Virus record (IMG/VR): IMGVR_UViG_3300013132_000031
Coordinates: 1-64,000 of that record
DNA from: a virus
Length of the DNA: 64,000 nucleotides
Reading direction: 5' to 3' (one strand)
In this document: positions 23,387 through 32,526 of the stretch, one piece after another
Layout of the letters: each line of letters opens with the position of its first letter
Numbering within the stretch: position 1 is the first letter of the stretch
Made by a program: the position numbers and the translations under genes
Notes under the pieces: generated by a model
Told to the model about the DNA's origin: nothing
Database searches by the model: none
Seen by the model: only the letters and a program-made list of their open reading frames with translations

Positions 23387-26293
23387 TCATTTGATCAAAG
23401 CCAGTGATTTTATTCTTGCCAAAAGTGCATCGCCGTCTTTGGATTCATAGTATGCGCCAGTCATTGCACTGTTTGAGTTTATGGGGTCGTCGTTGCCTTC
23501 CGCCACATCTTGCTCTGGTAATACACCTTTGGGACCTGCCATGGGTTTTGTTTGAATTCGCTTCTTAATCTGACTTTGTTTTGTTTTAGTCCAAGAATCA
23601 TCTGGTGTGCCAAAAATATCATCTAACTCGGTTTCTGCACGGCGAAGTCTTTCCATGTCTTTGTTGGACCATTGACGATCTTTTGCACTACCTTCCGCCA
23701 TGCCTTGCTGTTTGGCCGTCTTAAACGTGCCAACACCAGTATTCATATTGTATTGACCTATCAGTTTATCGCCTATCATGGCAACACTTTTTACATGTCT
23801 GCCATCTTCGGTGCGTTTCTTGATGATCCTGACCTGAGCCGGGTGATAGGCATCTTTGACATTATCTACCCATTCACTGTGTTCGACACCTTGAGTGACT
23901 TCGTTCAAGGAACCTTCCGCCACACCTTCGTCTATTTCGGGTTCATAATACCAGCCCATTCCAGGATCATTGTCGCCGTTCTTTGCAGGGTTATCAAATT
24001 TGAAATAACCAATCTGAATCAGACCGTTAGGAGCATCTTGATCAAACCAATATCCTTTGAATACACCTGTCTTTTCATCAAAGTCTTCTCGGTCAAACCA
24101 ATTGGCTTCAAACTGCGAAAAGTAATCTATGCTACGACGATAATGTTCTGGCTTGGGATATTTGTAAAAAGAATCATCATCTGGGCCGTCATTGCCGCCC
24201 CAAGGATCGCGACCTCGTCCACCTGGCCCGCGAGGTGTGTTGCCGCCGCCGCCAGCAGGAGCAAATTCATTCAATTTGCCTTCGCCCATGCTGTAGGGCA
24301 TGCCCACTGCACCACCATCTTCATACATGCTGCCACATTCTGCCAATCCGTGTTCTGGGCAGTATTGACCTTCCATGGTCATGTTGCAAGAGCCTTCGCT
24401 CACAGGCATGATCTGTGGTGCAATTAGGTTTTCATCTAGGCCAATGTCTTGAGCAAAACGGTCTGCTACCCATTCATAGGGATCACCGGTTCGGGCTTTC
24501 TTTGTGCCATAGGGCATGTCATCAAAGTAGTAGTCATATAGTGCATCGTACAAATCGTTGTCCATGTCGCCAGATTGCATGAATTTTCTCACTTCGGGAC
24601 CAAAGCGGTCCTGGATGTGGTCCAAGGTGTTGCCTGTGGAATCTGTGAGCACACCTTCGCTTACTGGCACGCCGGCGTGACGCAGCATGCGAGTCAAATC
24701 TGCTTCTACGAATGTGGCTGTGTTGTCGCCTTCCGCCACACCTTGCTGATTTATTCTTTTGAATACTAAACTGGCTACACGATTATAAATTGTTTCTGGA
24801 ATATTATTCTTGACAAAATAACGATCTAACGCACGATATACGGTACTGTCATAAGCCATACCACGTAATCTTTCTAGATTTTTTCCAGTTGTTAACTTGT
24901 CAGCAATCTCCATGGCCTGTGATGAGTCATCAGTGTTCGCCACAGTTCCTGGTGAAGTAGTATCTCGTGATTTGCTAGGGAACTTCAAATTAACGCCTTC
25001 CGCCACACCTTGCTCTTTTATTTCAGGTGCAGTGTCTTGGTCAACATCAGCAGGTTCTGATCGAGTGCTTTCGGGAGTTTGAATGCCCAGTTCGGCCAGT
25101 CTGCGTTGCACATCTGAATCCGCCCAGATGTTGGCTCTTGGATCATTGTCAGCCAAGTCGTTTAGGATGTCAAACAGCTCGTCATCGCCAACCAAATCAT
25201 ACAACTGTTCAGTGGCATTCATGGCGTCGGCGCCTACAATGAGTTCGCCGGTCATGAGCTGTTGTAGTTTTTCATAAGCTTCGGGAGTGTCGGGCAAGGC
25301 CCAAGTGCCTTCGCTCAAACGGTTCATGTAATTTTCAAATATTTCGGCTTCTTTCATTTTGGTTCCTTGCTGTTGTATCTTGGCTAAAGTTGGCAATGCT
25401 GCTTCAATTCTAGTGTCCAATGTTTGTTGCACAAACATGTTTTTTAAATCTTCAACCAGACTCTCTTGTTGATCAATTTGATCTGGTGCCCACGACTCAA
25501 AGTAGGTGTGATATCCACGTGACGAAGACAGTCGTTTTAGATTTTCTTGAAGGCTGCGATAGTAATGTGCAGCCGATTCTACCAGTTCTTGTGTGATGCC
25601 TTCATACACATGATGTTGCTTGGCACGATTGAATCTTGACAGCACTGACAGCTCTTGAACCATTTCGTTGATATGGTTGCCGCGCACATCATAGGGGCGG
25701 CCACCTTGTCGCACATGTTCCAACATGGCACGACCGTGTATGAGACGATTGCTCTGCAGTTTGAATCGTTCTCCGTCAGCAGTTTCAATAAAAATGCTTT
25801 CAATGTAGCGATAGCGTTTGTCATCTTCGCCAATTATTTTGTTGTGTTTGATCAGTATTCTGGCCTCTGTGGGCTCGCCTATAAAGCTCTCACGGCGGCT
25901 GCCATAGTAGCCTTCAAACAGGCCTTCTTTTACAGCAGCCTGCCCAGCCAATGAGTGTTTGAGTCTGCTGAGATTTTGAGGGCTAAAGGTGTATCTGTGT
26001 GTTTGAGCCAACTTGCGCATTTGATTCAAAAACGCAAACCATTCGTCTTTGTCTTGGTCTTGCATGCTGCGACCAAGATTGTCTCCAAAAAACAACAGCA
26101 GCTCGTTGTCATCGCCTATCACTGCCACAGCAGATCCATAGTTGTTGCCGCTGGTGCTGCGATAGTCAAAACTTATGATATTGGCATCAGCAGGACCACT
26201 GCTTTGGCCACCTTCGTCCCGATATTCAGGATCAAAGTTGTTTGTGACCAGCAGGTCCGCCAGTTCTTGGGAGATTGAATTTTCTTGGGCCAT
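23387..26293 (-). CDS. Large modular protein with repeated VAEG linkers (candidate capsid-internal polyprotein)
   Basis: 968 residues from the ATG near 26293 (MAQENSISQELADLL), 11 bases after the terminase stop. An N-terminal domain of about 330 residues (ISFDYRSTSGNNYGSAV, ELLLFFGDNLGRSM, IFIETADGERFKL) is followed by several short modules, one with a Gly/Pro/Arg linker. Modules are joined by near-identical hexapeptides G-V-A-E-G, G-M-A-E-G or D-V-A-E-G at about residues 427, 516, 788, 862 and 927, plus looser S-E-G sites. V-x-E|G resembles T4 prohead protease sites (hydrophobic-x-Glu, cut after Glu). Function unknown; packaging inside the capsid and processing is the hypothesis. Confidence 0.75.
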   Translation of the reverse strand: MAQENSISQELADLLVTNNFDPEYRDEGGQSSGPADANIISFDYRSTSGNNYGSAVAVIGDDNELLLFFGDNLGRSMQDQDKDEWFAFLNQMRKLAQTHRYTFSPQNLSRLKHSLAGQAAVKEGLFEGYYGSRRESFIGEPTEARILIKHNKIIGEDDKRYRYIESIFIETADGERFKLQSNRLIHGRAMLEHVRQGGRPYDVRGNHINEMVQELSVLSRFNRAKQHHVYEGITQELVESAAHYYRSLQENLKRLSSSRGYHTYFESWAPDQIDQQESLVEDLKNMFVQQTLDTRIEAALPTLAKIQQQGTKMKEAEIFENYMNRLSEGTWALPDTPEAYEKLQQLMTGELIVGADAMNATEQLYDLVGDDELFDILNDLADNDPRANIWADSDVQRRLAELGIQTPESTRSEPADVDQDTAPEIKEQGVAEGVNLKFPSKSRDTTSPGTVANTDDSSQAMEIADKLTTGKNLERLRGMAYDSTVYRALDRYFVKNNIPETIYNRVASLVFKRINQQGVAEGDNTATFVEADLTRMLRHAGVPVSEGVLTDSTGNTLDHIQDRFGPEVRKFMQSGDMDNDLYDALYDYYFDDMPYGTKKARTGDPYEWVADRFAQDIGLDENLIAPQIMPVSEGSCNMTMEGQYCPEHGLAECGSMYEDGGAVGMPYSMGEGKLNEFAPAGGGGNTPRGPGGRGRDPWGGNDGPDDDSFYKYPKPEHYRRSIDYFSQFEANWFDREDFDEKTGVFKGYWFDQDAPNGLIQIGYFKFDNPAKNGDNDPGMGWYYEPEIDEGVAEGSLNEVTQGVEHSEWVDNVKDAYHPAQVRIIKKRTEDGRHVKSVAMIGDKLIGQYNMNTGVGTFKTAKQQGMAEGSAKDRQWSNKDMERLRRAETELDDIFGTPDDSWTKTKQSQIKKRIQTKPMAGPKGVLPEQDVAEGNDDPINSNSAMTGAYYESKDGDALLARIKSLALIK
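23495..25015 (-). repeat. Five copies of a ~21-base in-frame repeat encoding QGVAEG
   Basis: Copies on the + strand: 23495-23515, 23691-23710, 23913-23930, 24728-24748 and 24995-25015, all variants of GCCTTCCGCCACACCTTGCT. Three share at least 19 of 20 bases although the flanking modules are unrelated, so DNA identity exceeds what protein constraint alone requires. Confidence 0.85.
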
Positions 26294-26303
26294 AGTGCAA
26301 TAT

Positions 26304-27890
26304 TTACCTAAGTATAGAAATGAACGGCATTGGATCAATGTGATTGTCTGTGTGATCTTTGAGATGTGTGTCCAGTTCTGCATGATAAGTCTGCAGCAAC
26401 ATCAGCATGCGGACCGCCAACAACGAGCTCATCACCAAATCGTCTGTTTCTCCAGGTTTGGCAGCATAACTGCCGCCGTTGGCCACAAACGTTTTGAGTT
26501 CACTGATCAAGGGTCTGCTGTACAGCTTCATGCGTCCAGATTCTACTAAGATTTTTAACTTGCTGCAGGCAGTGAGTTTGGCTTTGTTTGTGGTGTTGAA
26601 TCCTTTACGAAATCTACGTCCTGTAGTGCCTGTTACTGAATTGTCGCTGAGAAAATACCCTCGGATGTTTTCTTCTCCGTACTCGTTTATGCTGATCAGG
26701 GCGGCTTCGCCAATGGTATTGTTTTCTACTGAGTAGTATATCTTTTTGTCATCTTTGGTAATTTCATACAATTCATTCACAATATCAGCCAACAGTTTGA
26801 CCTGTGTAGGAATATCTGTTCGGTTGTGGCGCCATTCAGCCACTTGCTCTGTGGTGTCTGCTTCGAACACTTGTATGGCTGCAGGGTCGCCGCCGGTGCC
26901 CAGGCTAGGGTCTAGAGCTACAATATACATTTTGTCTGGGTTTGGTGTTTTGTACCAGCGCACTTGTCCTGTGCGGCGATTGGGTTCTACCCCTTCCAAG
27001 TCCAGCAGTCGGGTGGGAGCAATTAGTGTTTCATCATTGATAACAAATTCACATTCCATTTCTCGACGGAATCGATCTTCGCCCAGTTGTGCCAGCTGTT
27101 CCAGTCCCCATTGTTCATCACGATCTGGGTGCTCGCGCCAGTTGCTTCTAAATGCGCGGAATCCATTGATACCTAACTTTGTGGTGTTGCCATGTTCGTC
27201 TTGAGTCTTGTTAGCACCTTTCCACAAATACGCAAATTGATCTTCGTCTGAGTTGGGGGTACTTGTAATAATAGCCTTACCACCTGTGGCCAAAGTAGGG
27301 CTGATAGAAGTCCAAAATTCTCGAGCAATTGTGGGCCTTACAAACGCAAACTCGTCAGCGTACAGGAGTGAAATACTCATACCCCGTCCAGTCGTTTCAG
27401 TCGTGGTCTGCGCCACAATACGAGATCCGTTTTCAAACTCTAGACTGTTTTTGTTGTAGCTGGTGGCACCAGCACGTATGTGATTGGGGCACAATTCATA
27501 GGCATAGCGGATACGTTGCATGATCTCCTGTGCGCCGGTGTATTTGTGTGCGGCTACTAGAATAGTTGAATCTGGTACAAACATTGCATACCACAACAGG
27601 TAGCCAGCAGCTGAGGTTGACTTGCCTGTTTGTCGAGGCATCAGACTGATACTGTATCTGTAGTTGTGATAGGTTTCAATCAGTCGAGTTTGATACTCAA
27701 ATGGATGATACAACATCTTGCCGCGTGTGGGATGCTGAATATTAAAGAAGTTGTCCATAAAGTACAATGGACCATTCACAGGATCTGCACAGGCAGCAAA
27801 CTCCAGGAGTTCTTGTTCGGTGTATATTTCTTTCCGGTGCGGTGCTTTGACCAACACTGTTTCTAAATTTTTATATGGCGGCAAAATCAT
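26304..27890 (-). CDS. 17: Terminase large subunit gp17
   Basis: 528 residues (T4 gp17 is 610). ATPase: Walker A MPRQTGKS (84-91), Walker B LLYADE (175-180), coupling motif TSTPNS. C-terminal nuclease domain begins near VALDPSLGTGGDPAAIQVFE, with the RNase H-type metal Asp, and ends in a conserved helical region. It powers DNA packaging through the portal and cuts concatemers. The small subunit gp16 lies 9.4 kb away at 37289, with a large insert of modification and internal-protein genes in between; in T4 they are adjacent. Confidence 0.95.
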   Translation of the reverse strand: MILPPYKNLETVLVKAPHRKEIYTEQELLEFAACADPVNGPLYFMDNFFNIQHPTRGKMLYHPFEYQTRLIETYHNYRYSISLMPRQTGKSTSAAGYLLWYAMFVPDSTILVAAHKYTGAQEIMQRIRYAYELCPNHIRAGATSYNKNSLEFENGSRIVAQTTTETTGRGMSISLLYADEFAFVRPTIAREFWTSISPTLATGGKAIITSTPNSDEDQFAYLWKGANKTQDEHGNTTKLGINGFRAFRSNWREHPDRDEQWGLEQLAQLGEDRFRREMECEFVINDETLIAPTRLLDLEGVEPNRRTGQVRWYKTPNPDKMYIVALDPSLGTGGDPAAIQVFEADTTEQVAEWRHNRTDIPTQVKLLADIVNELYEITKDDKKIYYSVENNTIGEAALISINEYGEENIRGYFLSDNSVTGTTGRRFRKGFNTTNKAKLTACSKLKILVESGRMKLYSRPLISELKTFVANGGSYAAKPGETDDLVMSSLLAVRMLMLLQTYHAELDTHLKDHTDNHIDPMPFISILR

Positions 27891-28629
27891 TTAATATTCT
27901 TTCTGCAAACAGTTCATGCCCAAGTGGGCCAGCATGCATGCGATCTCTAGCATACTCCACTTCTTCGCGACTTTTGGCAAACCAGTCGTGTGCATTGTAA
28001 GTTAAACAGCGTATGCCTAATCGAGCGCACAGGCCTTCCACTGCCAGTCGATTACGTGCGTTATTTAAGTCTGCATTGCGGTCATTCAAGAACCAAGTTT
28101 TTATAAAATTGTCAGTGTCTGCTTGACCAATTTCGCTGCCTGGCAAGTAAGTGTCGTGATTGTGATTGACGTTTTCTGATATCAGATCAAATCTGTGTTT
28201 GGGCGGTGCTGCCATTACCACCAACTTTGGGCGTAGTACAGGCAACCAATAGTCTGCCAGCATGAAACAGGTATCTGCACTGGTTCCGCCCCAAGCCAGA
28301 TTGTAATTTTTCAAACCCAAGGCCTGTGCGACCAAATGACTCCATGTGGACTGTTCTGGCAGACCAATGCCAATGGTATAGCTGCAACCCAATGATATCA
28401 TACTGTTGGTTTGCGGATCAAACTCTTCTGATCTGAATCCCTCACTGTTTATACGGTATGTTATGGCATCAGGCTCAAGCCATCCTTTGGCGCGAAAATA
28501 CTCACGGTATTCTTCGTTTTGTACCAGCTGCTGAAAACTTTCTGCTGTGTCAGTTGGCAACCATTTCAAAGTCTGGTGGCGATATTTTGACATCATACCA
28601 AAATGCCAAGGAGGCTGATTATTGGTCAT
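27871..28629 (-). CDS. SGNH hydrolase-like protein
   Basis: 252 residues from ATG 28629 (MTNNQPPWHFGMM), since this overlaps the radical SAM stop by 4 bases as is usual here. ISLGCSYTIGIGLPEQSTW is block I with the Ser nucleophile in G-x-S, NLAWGGTSADTCF is block III-like (G-G-x-S), VVMAAPPKHRF block II-like, and the C-terminal ARDRMHAGPLGHELFAERI supplies D-x-x-H of block V. Likely an esterase or deacetylase acting on glycans. It overlaps terminase by 20 bases. Confidence 0.72.
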   Translation of the reverse strand: MTNNQPPWHFGMMSKYRHQTLKWLPTDTAESFQQLVQNEEYREYFRAKGWLEPDAITYRINSEGFRSEEFDPQTNSMISLGCSYTIGIGLPEQSTWSHLVAQALGLKNYNLAWGGTSADTCFMLADYWLPVLRPKLVVMAAPPKHRFDLISENVNHNHDTYLPGSEIGQADTDNFIKTWFLNDRNADLNNARNRLAVEGLCARLGIRCLTYNAHDWFAKSREEVEYARDRMHAGPLGHELFAERILNDFAAI

Positions 28630-29780
28630 TGTAATCCTTTTCCTATGTTGGGCCACAAGTCCACAAACCTTGTGGTTTTTTTCAATGTTGTTTCCATGTC
28701 CTGGTGCCAGGTCAAAATATCTGGCACAAAATCTTGATTGTTTAGATAACTGTTGTTTACCAAAGTTACACGATATCTTTCAAGCACATCAGTGCTCAAC
28801 TGTTTTTGATCTTGATATTTGGCCACCACACTATCAATTTCTGCTATGGCAAGTTGTCTCAGTCTAGTAGACTGCCTTCTGATATCCAAGTCCCAGGGGT
28901 TGGTCAACTCACACCAAAAAATATCTAACTGTTGCTCAGCACAAAAGTCATAATACTCCATCAGATCCAATGCACAGTAAACAGAATAAGCAGGATGTGC
29001 TTGAACTTTTTGTTGATCGCTCTTCATTACTTGTATGTTATCAACAAACTGTGTCCAACTGGCACCGTGCCGCACATATTCAAATTTGTCCTGGTCAGCA
29101 TTGTCAAAGCTGATCATCCAACTCACGTTGGGCCAAGTTTTTAGACGTTGATAGATGGCATTGTTGTTGAGATCCATGCTGAGGTTGCTTGTGACCATCA
29201 CGCTGACTTTGCTGGCATCAATGTAGTCTAAAAACTTCTCTAGTCCCCGTTGCAACAGCGGCTCACCTCCGCCCAGGCTGAGTCCTTGTATGTTGTGTCC
29301 TTGAGTGCGAGCCAGTTCAATTAGATCAGCATGTTCGTTTTTGACATGATTGATGGGAATCTTCTTTATGCTTTGCCACGCTGTGCTGGTTTCTGGATTG
29401 CAGTACACACAAGCAAGATTGCACAAGTTGCTCCAGTTGACCACTAGGTGTTCCAGTTTGAAAAAGTCTGGATCTGTGTTAATAGCAGCTAGGGTTTCTT
29501 TACTAGTAGTGCGTACAGTTCTACCACTGACTCCTGTGGTTTCTTCCAGACGTTTACACCATGAGCACCCTGGTGCCCACTCACCACGTGCCATGGCCTG
29601 TTTCATGCCTGTGACTATGGGCCCTGTGATAACTTCTTGTATGGTGTTTTGCTTGATGTTGCCAATCATGTCCACGCAATGAAAGCAAGGACTTACTTCC
29701 CCAGCTTGATCAATGTTGAGGCTGGTCCAAGGTGCAGGACAGAACGTGGGACTATCGGATATCATTGTGGTGTCATCCAT
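28626..29780 (-). CDS. Radical SAM protein (twitch/SPASM-like)
   Basis: 384 residues. The canonical CxxxCxxC is at C120, C124, C127 (CNLACVYC), followed by SLGGGEPLLQRGLEK. An N-terminal Cys-rich module (FCPAPWTSLNID, PCFHC at 32-35, CSWC at 72-75) precedes the radical SAM core, as in the paralog at 30292; it may bind a second cluster. The enzyme would generate a 5'-deoxyadenosyl radical, but its substrate is unknown. It forms a block with the 2OG-oxygenase-like gene and the second radical SAM gene. Confidence 0.87.
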   Translation of the reverse strand: MDDTTMISDSPTFCPAPWTSLNIDQAGEVSPCFHCVDMIGNIKQNTIQEVITGPIVTGMKQAMARGEWAPGCSWCKRLEETTGVSGRTVRTTSKETLAAINTDPDFFKLEHLVVNWSNLCNLACVYCNPETSTAWQSIKKIPINHVKNEHADLIELARTQGHNIQGLSLGGGEPLLQRGLEKFLDYIDASKVSVMVTSNLSMDLNNNAIYQRLKTWPNVSWMISFDNADQDKFEYVRHGASWTQFVDNIQVMKSDQQKVQAHPAYSVYCALDLMEYYDFCAEQQLDIFWCELTNPWDLDIRRQSTRLRQLAIAEIDSVVAKYQDQKQLSTDVLERYRVTLVNNSYLNNQDFVPDILTWHQDMETTLKKTTRFVDLWPNIGKGLQ

Positions 29781-30319
29781 GTGTATGAAGTCACTCTATA
29801 AGAGTCTACGGGTGTGAGCATGGCATGCCACAACAGCGGTCTATAACCCGTTGCATCTGCTTGATTGATCATGATGTAACCAGCGTTGGGTTGCGAAGGT
29901 GTTTGATACCGCAAGGTTGAGGGATTCTTGTGCCAGTAAAAAGCTGTGCCCGGGCCGCGCCAGGTCAAGTGCATGCTGCCTGGCATTTCTCCATCAGTAT
30001 GCATGCCGCAGGTAAATCCTGGTTCGTCCACCCACCATGCTGTTCCAAAATAAGGTTGTAATTGTCTGCCAATTGTTGATTCAATTGTTGACCATTGCTG
30101 GCCAAGTTCACGGTGCCACTGGTCAATCCATGGTATGGCTGTGTCAGTTATACGTCTACGCGACCAGTTCTCTTGTCCTTCCTGACGTTGCCAAGGCAAT
30201 GCTAACCAGTCTGTTGTCACAACCAATTCTGCCAGGTCAGCACTTACAGCATGCTCTACCCTAAACAAATTGTTTTCCGCATCCACAGGGGTCACAAGCA
30301 CAATTGTATCTCCGGCCAT
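29762..30319 (-). CDS. 2-oxoglutarate/Fe(II) oxygenase-like protein
   Basis: 185 residues. GMHTDGE supplies H107-x-D109, LLWHAML gives H165 and SYRVTSY R175: the 2-His-1-carboxylate triad and the 2OG-binding Arg in the order and spacing of prolyl-4-hydroxylase-type oxygenases. Substrate unknown. It overlaps the two radical SAM genes on either side (19 and 28 bases), so the three are co-translated and may act on the same substrate. Confidence 0.65.
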   Translation of the reverse strand: MAGDTIVLVTPVDAENNLFRVEHAVSADLAELVVTTDWLALPWQRQEGQENWSRRRITDTAIPWIDQWHRELGQQWSTIESTIGRQLQPYFGTAWWVDEPGFTCGMHTDGEMPGSMHLTWRGPGTAFYWHKNPSTLRYQTPSQPNAGYIMINQADATGYRPLLWHAMLTPVDSYRVTSYTWMTPQ

Positions 30320-31431
30320 AACTGCTCAAACTGCCCCTGTGTGTCAGGGTGATACTTTGTTTCAATGTCTTGTATGTGTTGTTGAAACTGGCGTGTGATG
30401 CCTGCTTGTTCTTGCGTTATCTCACGATAGTTATCCAATGCCTGATCAAAAAACTGTTGCTCAGCAGGTGTGGCGATTCCTAGTGCATAAAACCGTTCAA
30501 TCTCTGCGGCTGCTAATTTGGCCACAGCAGGTCCGTGCAAGAATGGATCCAAGTATGCAGGCTGAAACAAGTTTTGCCATAGCACTGTGGCACCGGCTGA
30601 TTCCGTAAACTGTCTAAACTCACACAATCTTGTGGCATTATAGATACTGTAAACTGCATGCACACCACCCCACTGTCCTTGTGACTGCATCAAGCCTTGT
30701 ATGATTTTCAAGTTTTCCTGCAACATGGCCCATGAGCCACCATACCGCACATATTCAAAACGATTGCTAATGTTGTCAAAGCTCATTGACCAACCTACAC
30801 GGTTGCGTTCGGAGAGTTTGCGAAATATCCGGTTGCTCTGCAAATCAACATTTAAGTTTGTGATCAGTGTGACAATGGCAGACTCGGGTATCACATCCAG
30901 CAGTCGTTCATTCTCGTGCAGCAACAAGGGTTCGCCGCCCACCAGTGCCACTTCGTGTATGTGGTCATGGTGTTGTTCAATGAAATCACACACTTGTTCA
31001 TAGTAGGGTCTTGAGCCTGACTTAAACGAAACTTGCTTTAGCTGTGCCCACTTGGAACTAGCACTGGGGTCGCAGTAGTTGCAACTGAAATTGCATGTGG
31101 TGTTCCATCGCACATCCACTATCACAGGATAGTGATATCGATCTCCAGCGGCAGCATAATCAAACTCGGAATTGACATTGTTGTGCCAGGCACGTTCTGA
31201 GTCTGCACCAAAACGTTCTGCTCGCACACAGTTAGAGCAATAGTCATGTGCTTGTCCTTGTGAGAGACTGGTGCGTATTTCTGTCATCAACTTGCTGTTG
31301 AGTATTTGTTCAATGCTCTGTGAGTTGAGGTTGCCCAGCATGTTGGGATTGCCAGCACAGCAGGTTTTGACATCACCACGGGGATTGATGTGCAAACCCC
31401 GCCAAGGGGCTGCACAGTAAAAATTGCTCAT
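30292..31431 (-). CDS. Radical SAM protein (twitch/SPASM-like)
   Basis: 379 residues. C113, C117, C120 (CNFSCNYC) bind the 4Fe-4S cluster, with VALVGGEPLLL as the GGE motif. N-terminal module: FYCAAPWRGLHINPRGDVKTCCAG and CSNC (65-68), like the paralog at 28626, with which it also shares FDN...FEYVR-[HY]-G-[GA]-SW. The pair arose by duplication. A TGTAAATA box ends four bases before the ATG. Confidence 0.87.
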   Translation of the reverse strand: MSNFYCAAPWRGLHINPRGDVKTCCAGNPNMLGNLNSQSIEQILNSKLMTEIRTSLSQGQAHDYCSNCVRAERFGADSERAWHNNVNSEFDYAAAGDRYHYPVIVDVRWNTTCNFSCNYCDPSASSKWAQLKQVSFKSGSRPYYEQVCDFIEQHHDHIHEVALVGGEPLLLHENERLLDVIPESAIVTLITNLNVDLQSNRIFRKLSERNRVGWSMSFDNISNRFEYVRYGGSWAMLQENLKIIQGLMQSQGQWGGVHAVYSIYNATRLCEFRQFTESAGATVLWQNLFQPAYLDPFLHGPAVAKLAAAEIERFYALGIATPAEQQFFDQALDNYREITQEQAGITRQFQQHIQDIETKYHPDTQGQFEQLWPEIQLCL

Positions 31432-31438
31432 GTCTTAT

Positions 31439-32509
31439 TTACAGGTTGCTCAAGGCTTGGTGTAGTTTTGGTTGATACCTTGCGTACCATCCAGTGGCTT
31501 GATATGAATCATTACCAAAATCAGCCCAGTTGTAGTTGTGTTGTATTTGACGCATTTGTTGCTGTCGATAGTCCATGGCCAGTGCTTCGGTATCAATTTG
31601 TCGGCACAGATTGATCAAAGGTTTGATGTTGGTATCATGTGCATGATCACGAAAAAATCTAGGTTCAAATCCCAGTTGTTCCAACACGCGATAGCCCACA
31701 TCACTCATGTATATACTAAAACAACTTTTACTCAAGATTCCTTTGGCTGTTTTTTCTGACAGAATGGTGTCCTCTCCAGGTTCTGTTTCGGTAATAATTG
31801 ATATGCCAGTACCCCATGCAGGATGATTTATGGTGTAGTCATTGGGGAAATTGTCAGGGTTGGTGGCAAACGAGCTGGGCCCTTGTCTAATTTCATCATT
31901 GATGCGGACGTCAATATTGCCAGCAGATTTCAACCAACCCTCAACATCTATGTACGCATTGTCATACAGTCCAACGTGACTCACGCTGTACACATCTCTT
32001 TCAGCGTCAATCAACTTGTCCCGCATCAAGGTGTGCATGAGCCAGGATCTGTGTGATTTGGCATTGCGGTTCAAACACCCAATACGTCCCGAGCGTGGAT
32101 GGTCTGCAAGATTTTGCCAATTTGGATATTGGTGATAAGGGATCATCAAGAAGGCTGGATAGTACACACAATTGGGCATATTGTCAAACCAGTGTTGAGC
32201 ACGTGAACTCAACAGCACTATGCGAGATTTTGGAAAATACGGTTTTAACTCTTCAAGATAATTTTGTATCTGCTTGTTGCTTAGTCGTATTGGATCCCAG
32301 GTAGCATCAATGAAAATCAGTCGAGCATGACTGATGCTGTCACGCAGTGCTCTGCACTTGGAAAAAAAGGCAGGGAAGTCAGCTTTTTTCAAACTGTGTA
32401 AAAAAGGAGTGTTTCTAAAAATCACACTGTGCTGTGGCAGTGCCCGTCCTACCTGCCACGGGGTTTGGTCAAGTTCAGCTTGACTGTTGCTAAAGGAAAA
32501 TACAAGCAT
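31439..32509 (-). CDS. Putative glycosyltransferase-like protein with SEKT motif
   Basis: 356 residues. The C-terminal third has ILSEKTAKGILSKSCFSIYMSDVGYRVLEQLGFEPRFF, resembling the S-E-K-[TI]-F/A...LGF block of many phage and marine proteins related to fucosyltransferase-type GT-B enzymes. The middle has IGCLNRNAKSHRSWLMHTLM, compatible with a sugar-nucleotide site. The same SEK...LGF block is in the otherwise different protein at 46249. Both genes neighbour radical SAM enzymes. Function is inferred. Confidence 0.5.
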   Translation of the reverse strand: MLVFSFSNSQAELDQTPWQVGRALPQHSVIFRNTPFLHSLKKADFPAFFSKCRALRDSISHARLIFIDATWDPIRLSNKQIQNYLEELKPYFPKSRIVLLSSRAQHWFDNMPNCVYYPAFLMIPYHQYPNWQNLADHPRSGRIGCLNRNAKSHRSWLMHTLMRDKLIDAERDVYSVSHVGLYDNAYIDVEGWLKSAGNIDVRINDEIRQGPSSFATNPDNFPNDYTINHPAWGTGISIITETEPGEDTILSEKTAKGILSKSCFSIYMSDVGYRVLEQLGFEPRFFRDHAHDTNIKPLINLCRQIDTEALAMDYRQQQMRQIQHNYNWADFGNDSYQATGWYARYQPKLHQALSNL

Positions 32510-32526
32510 GAAATGCTGTCAATGAG

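Noticed and set aside
23672-24427. 251-codon + strand frame inside the modular protein gene.
   Set aside because: Antisense to a well-supported gene with motif repeats; the peptide has no recognisable domain and no plausible start site.
23495-25015. CRISPR-like array from the five ~21-base repeats.
   Set aside because: Spacing is irregular (about 200 to 800 bases), repeats are in frame within one coding sequence and have no palindromy or cas genes.
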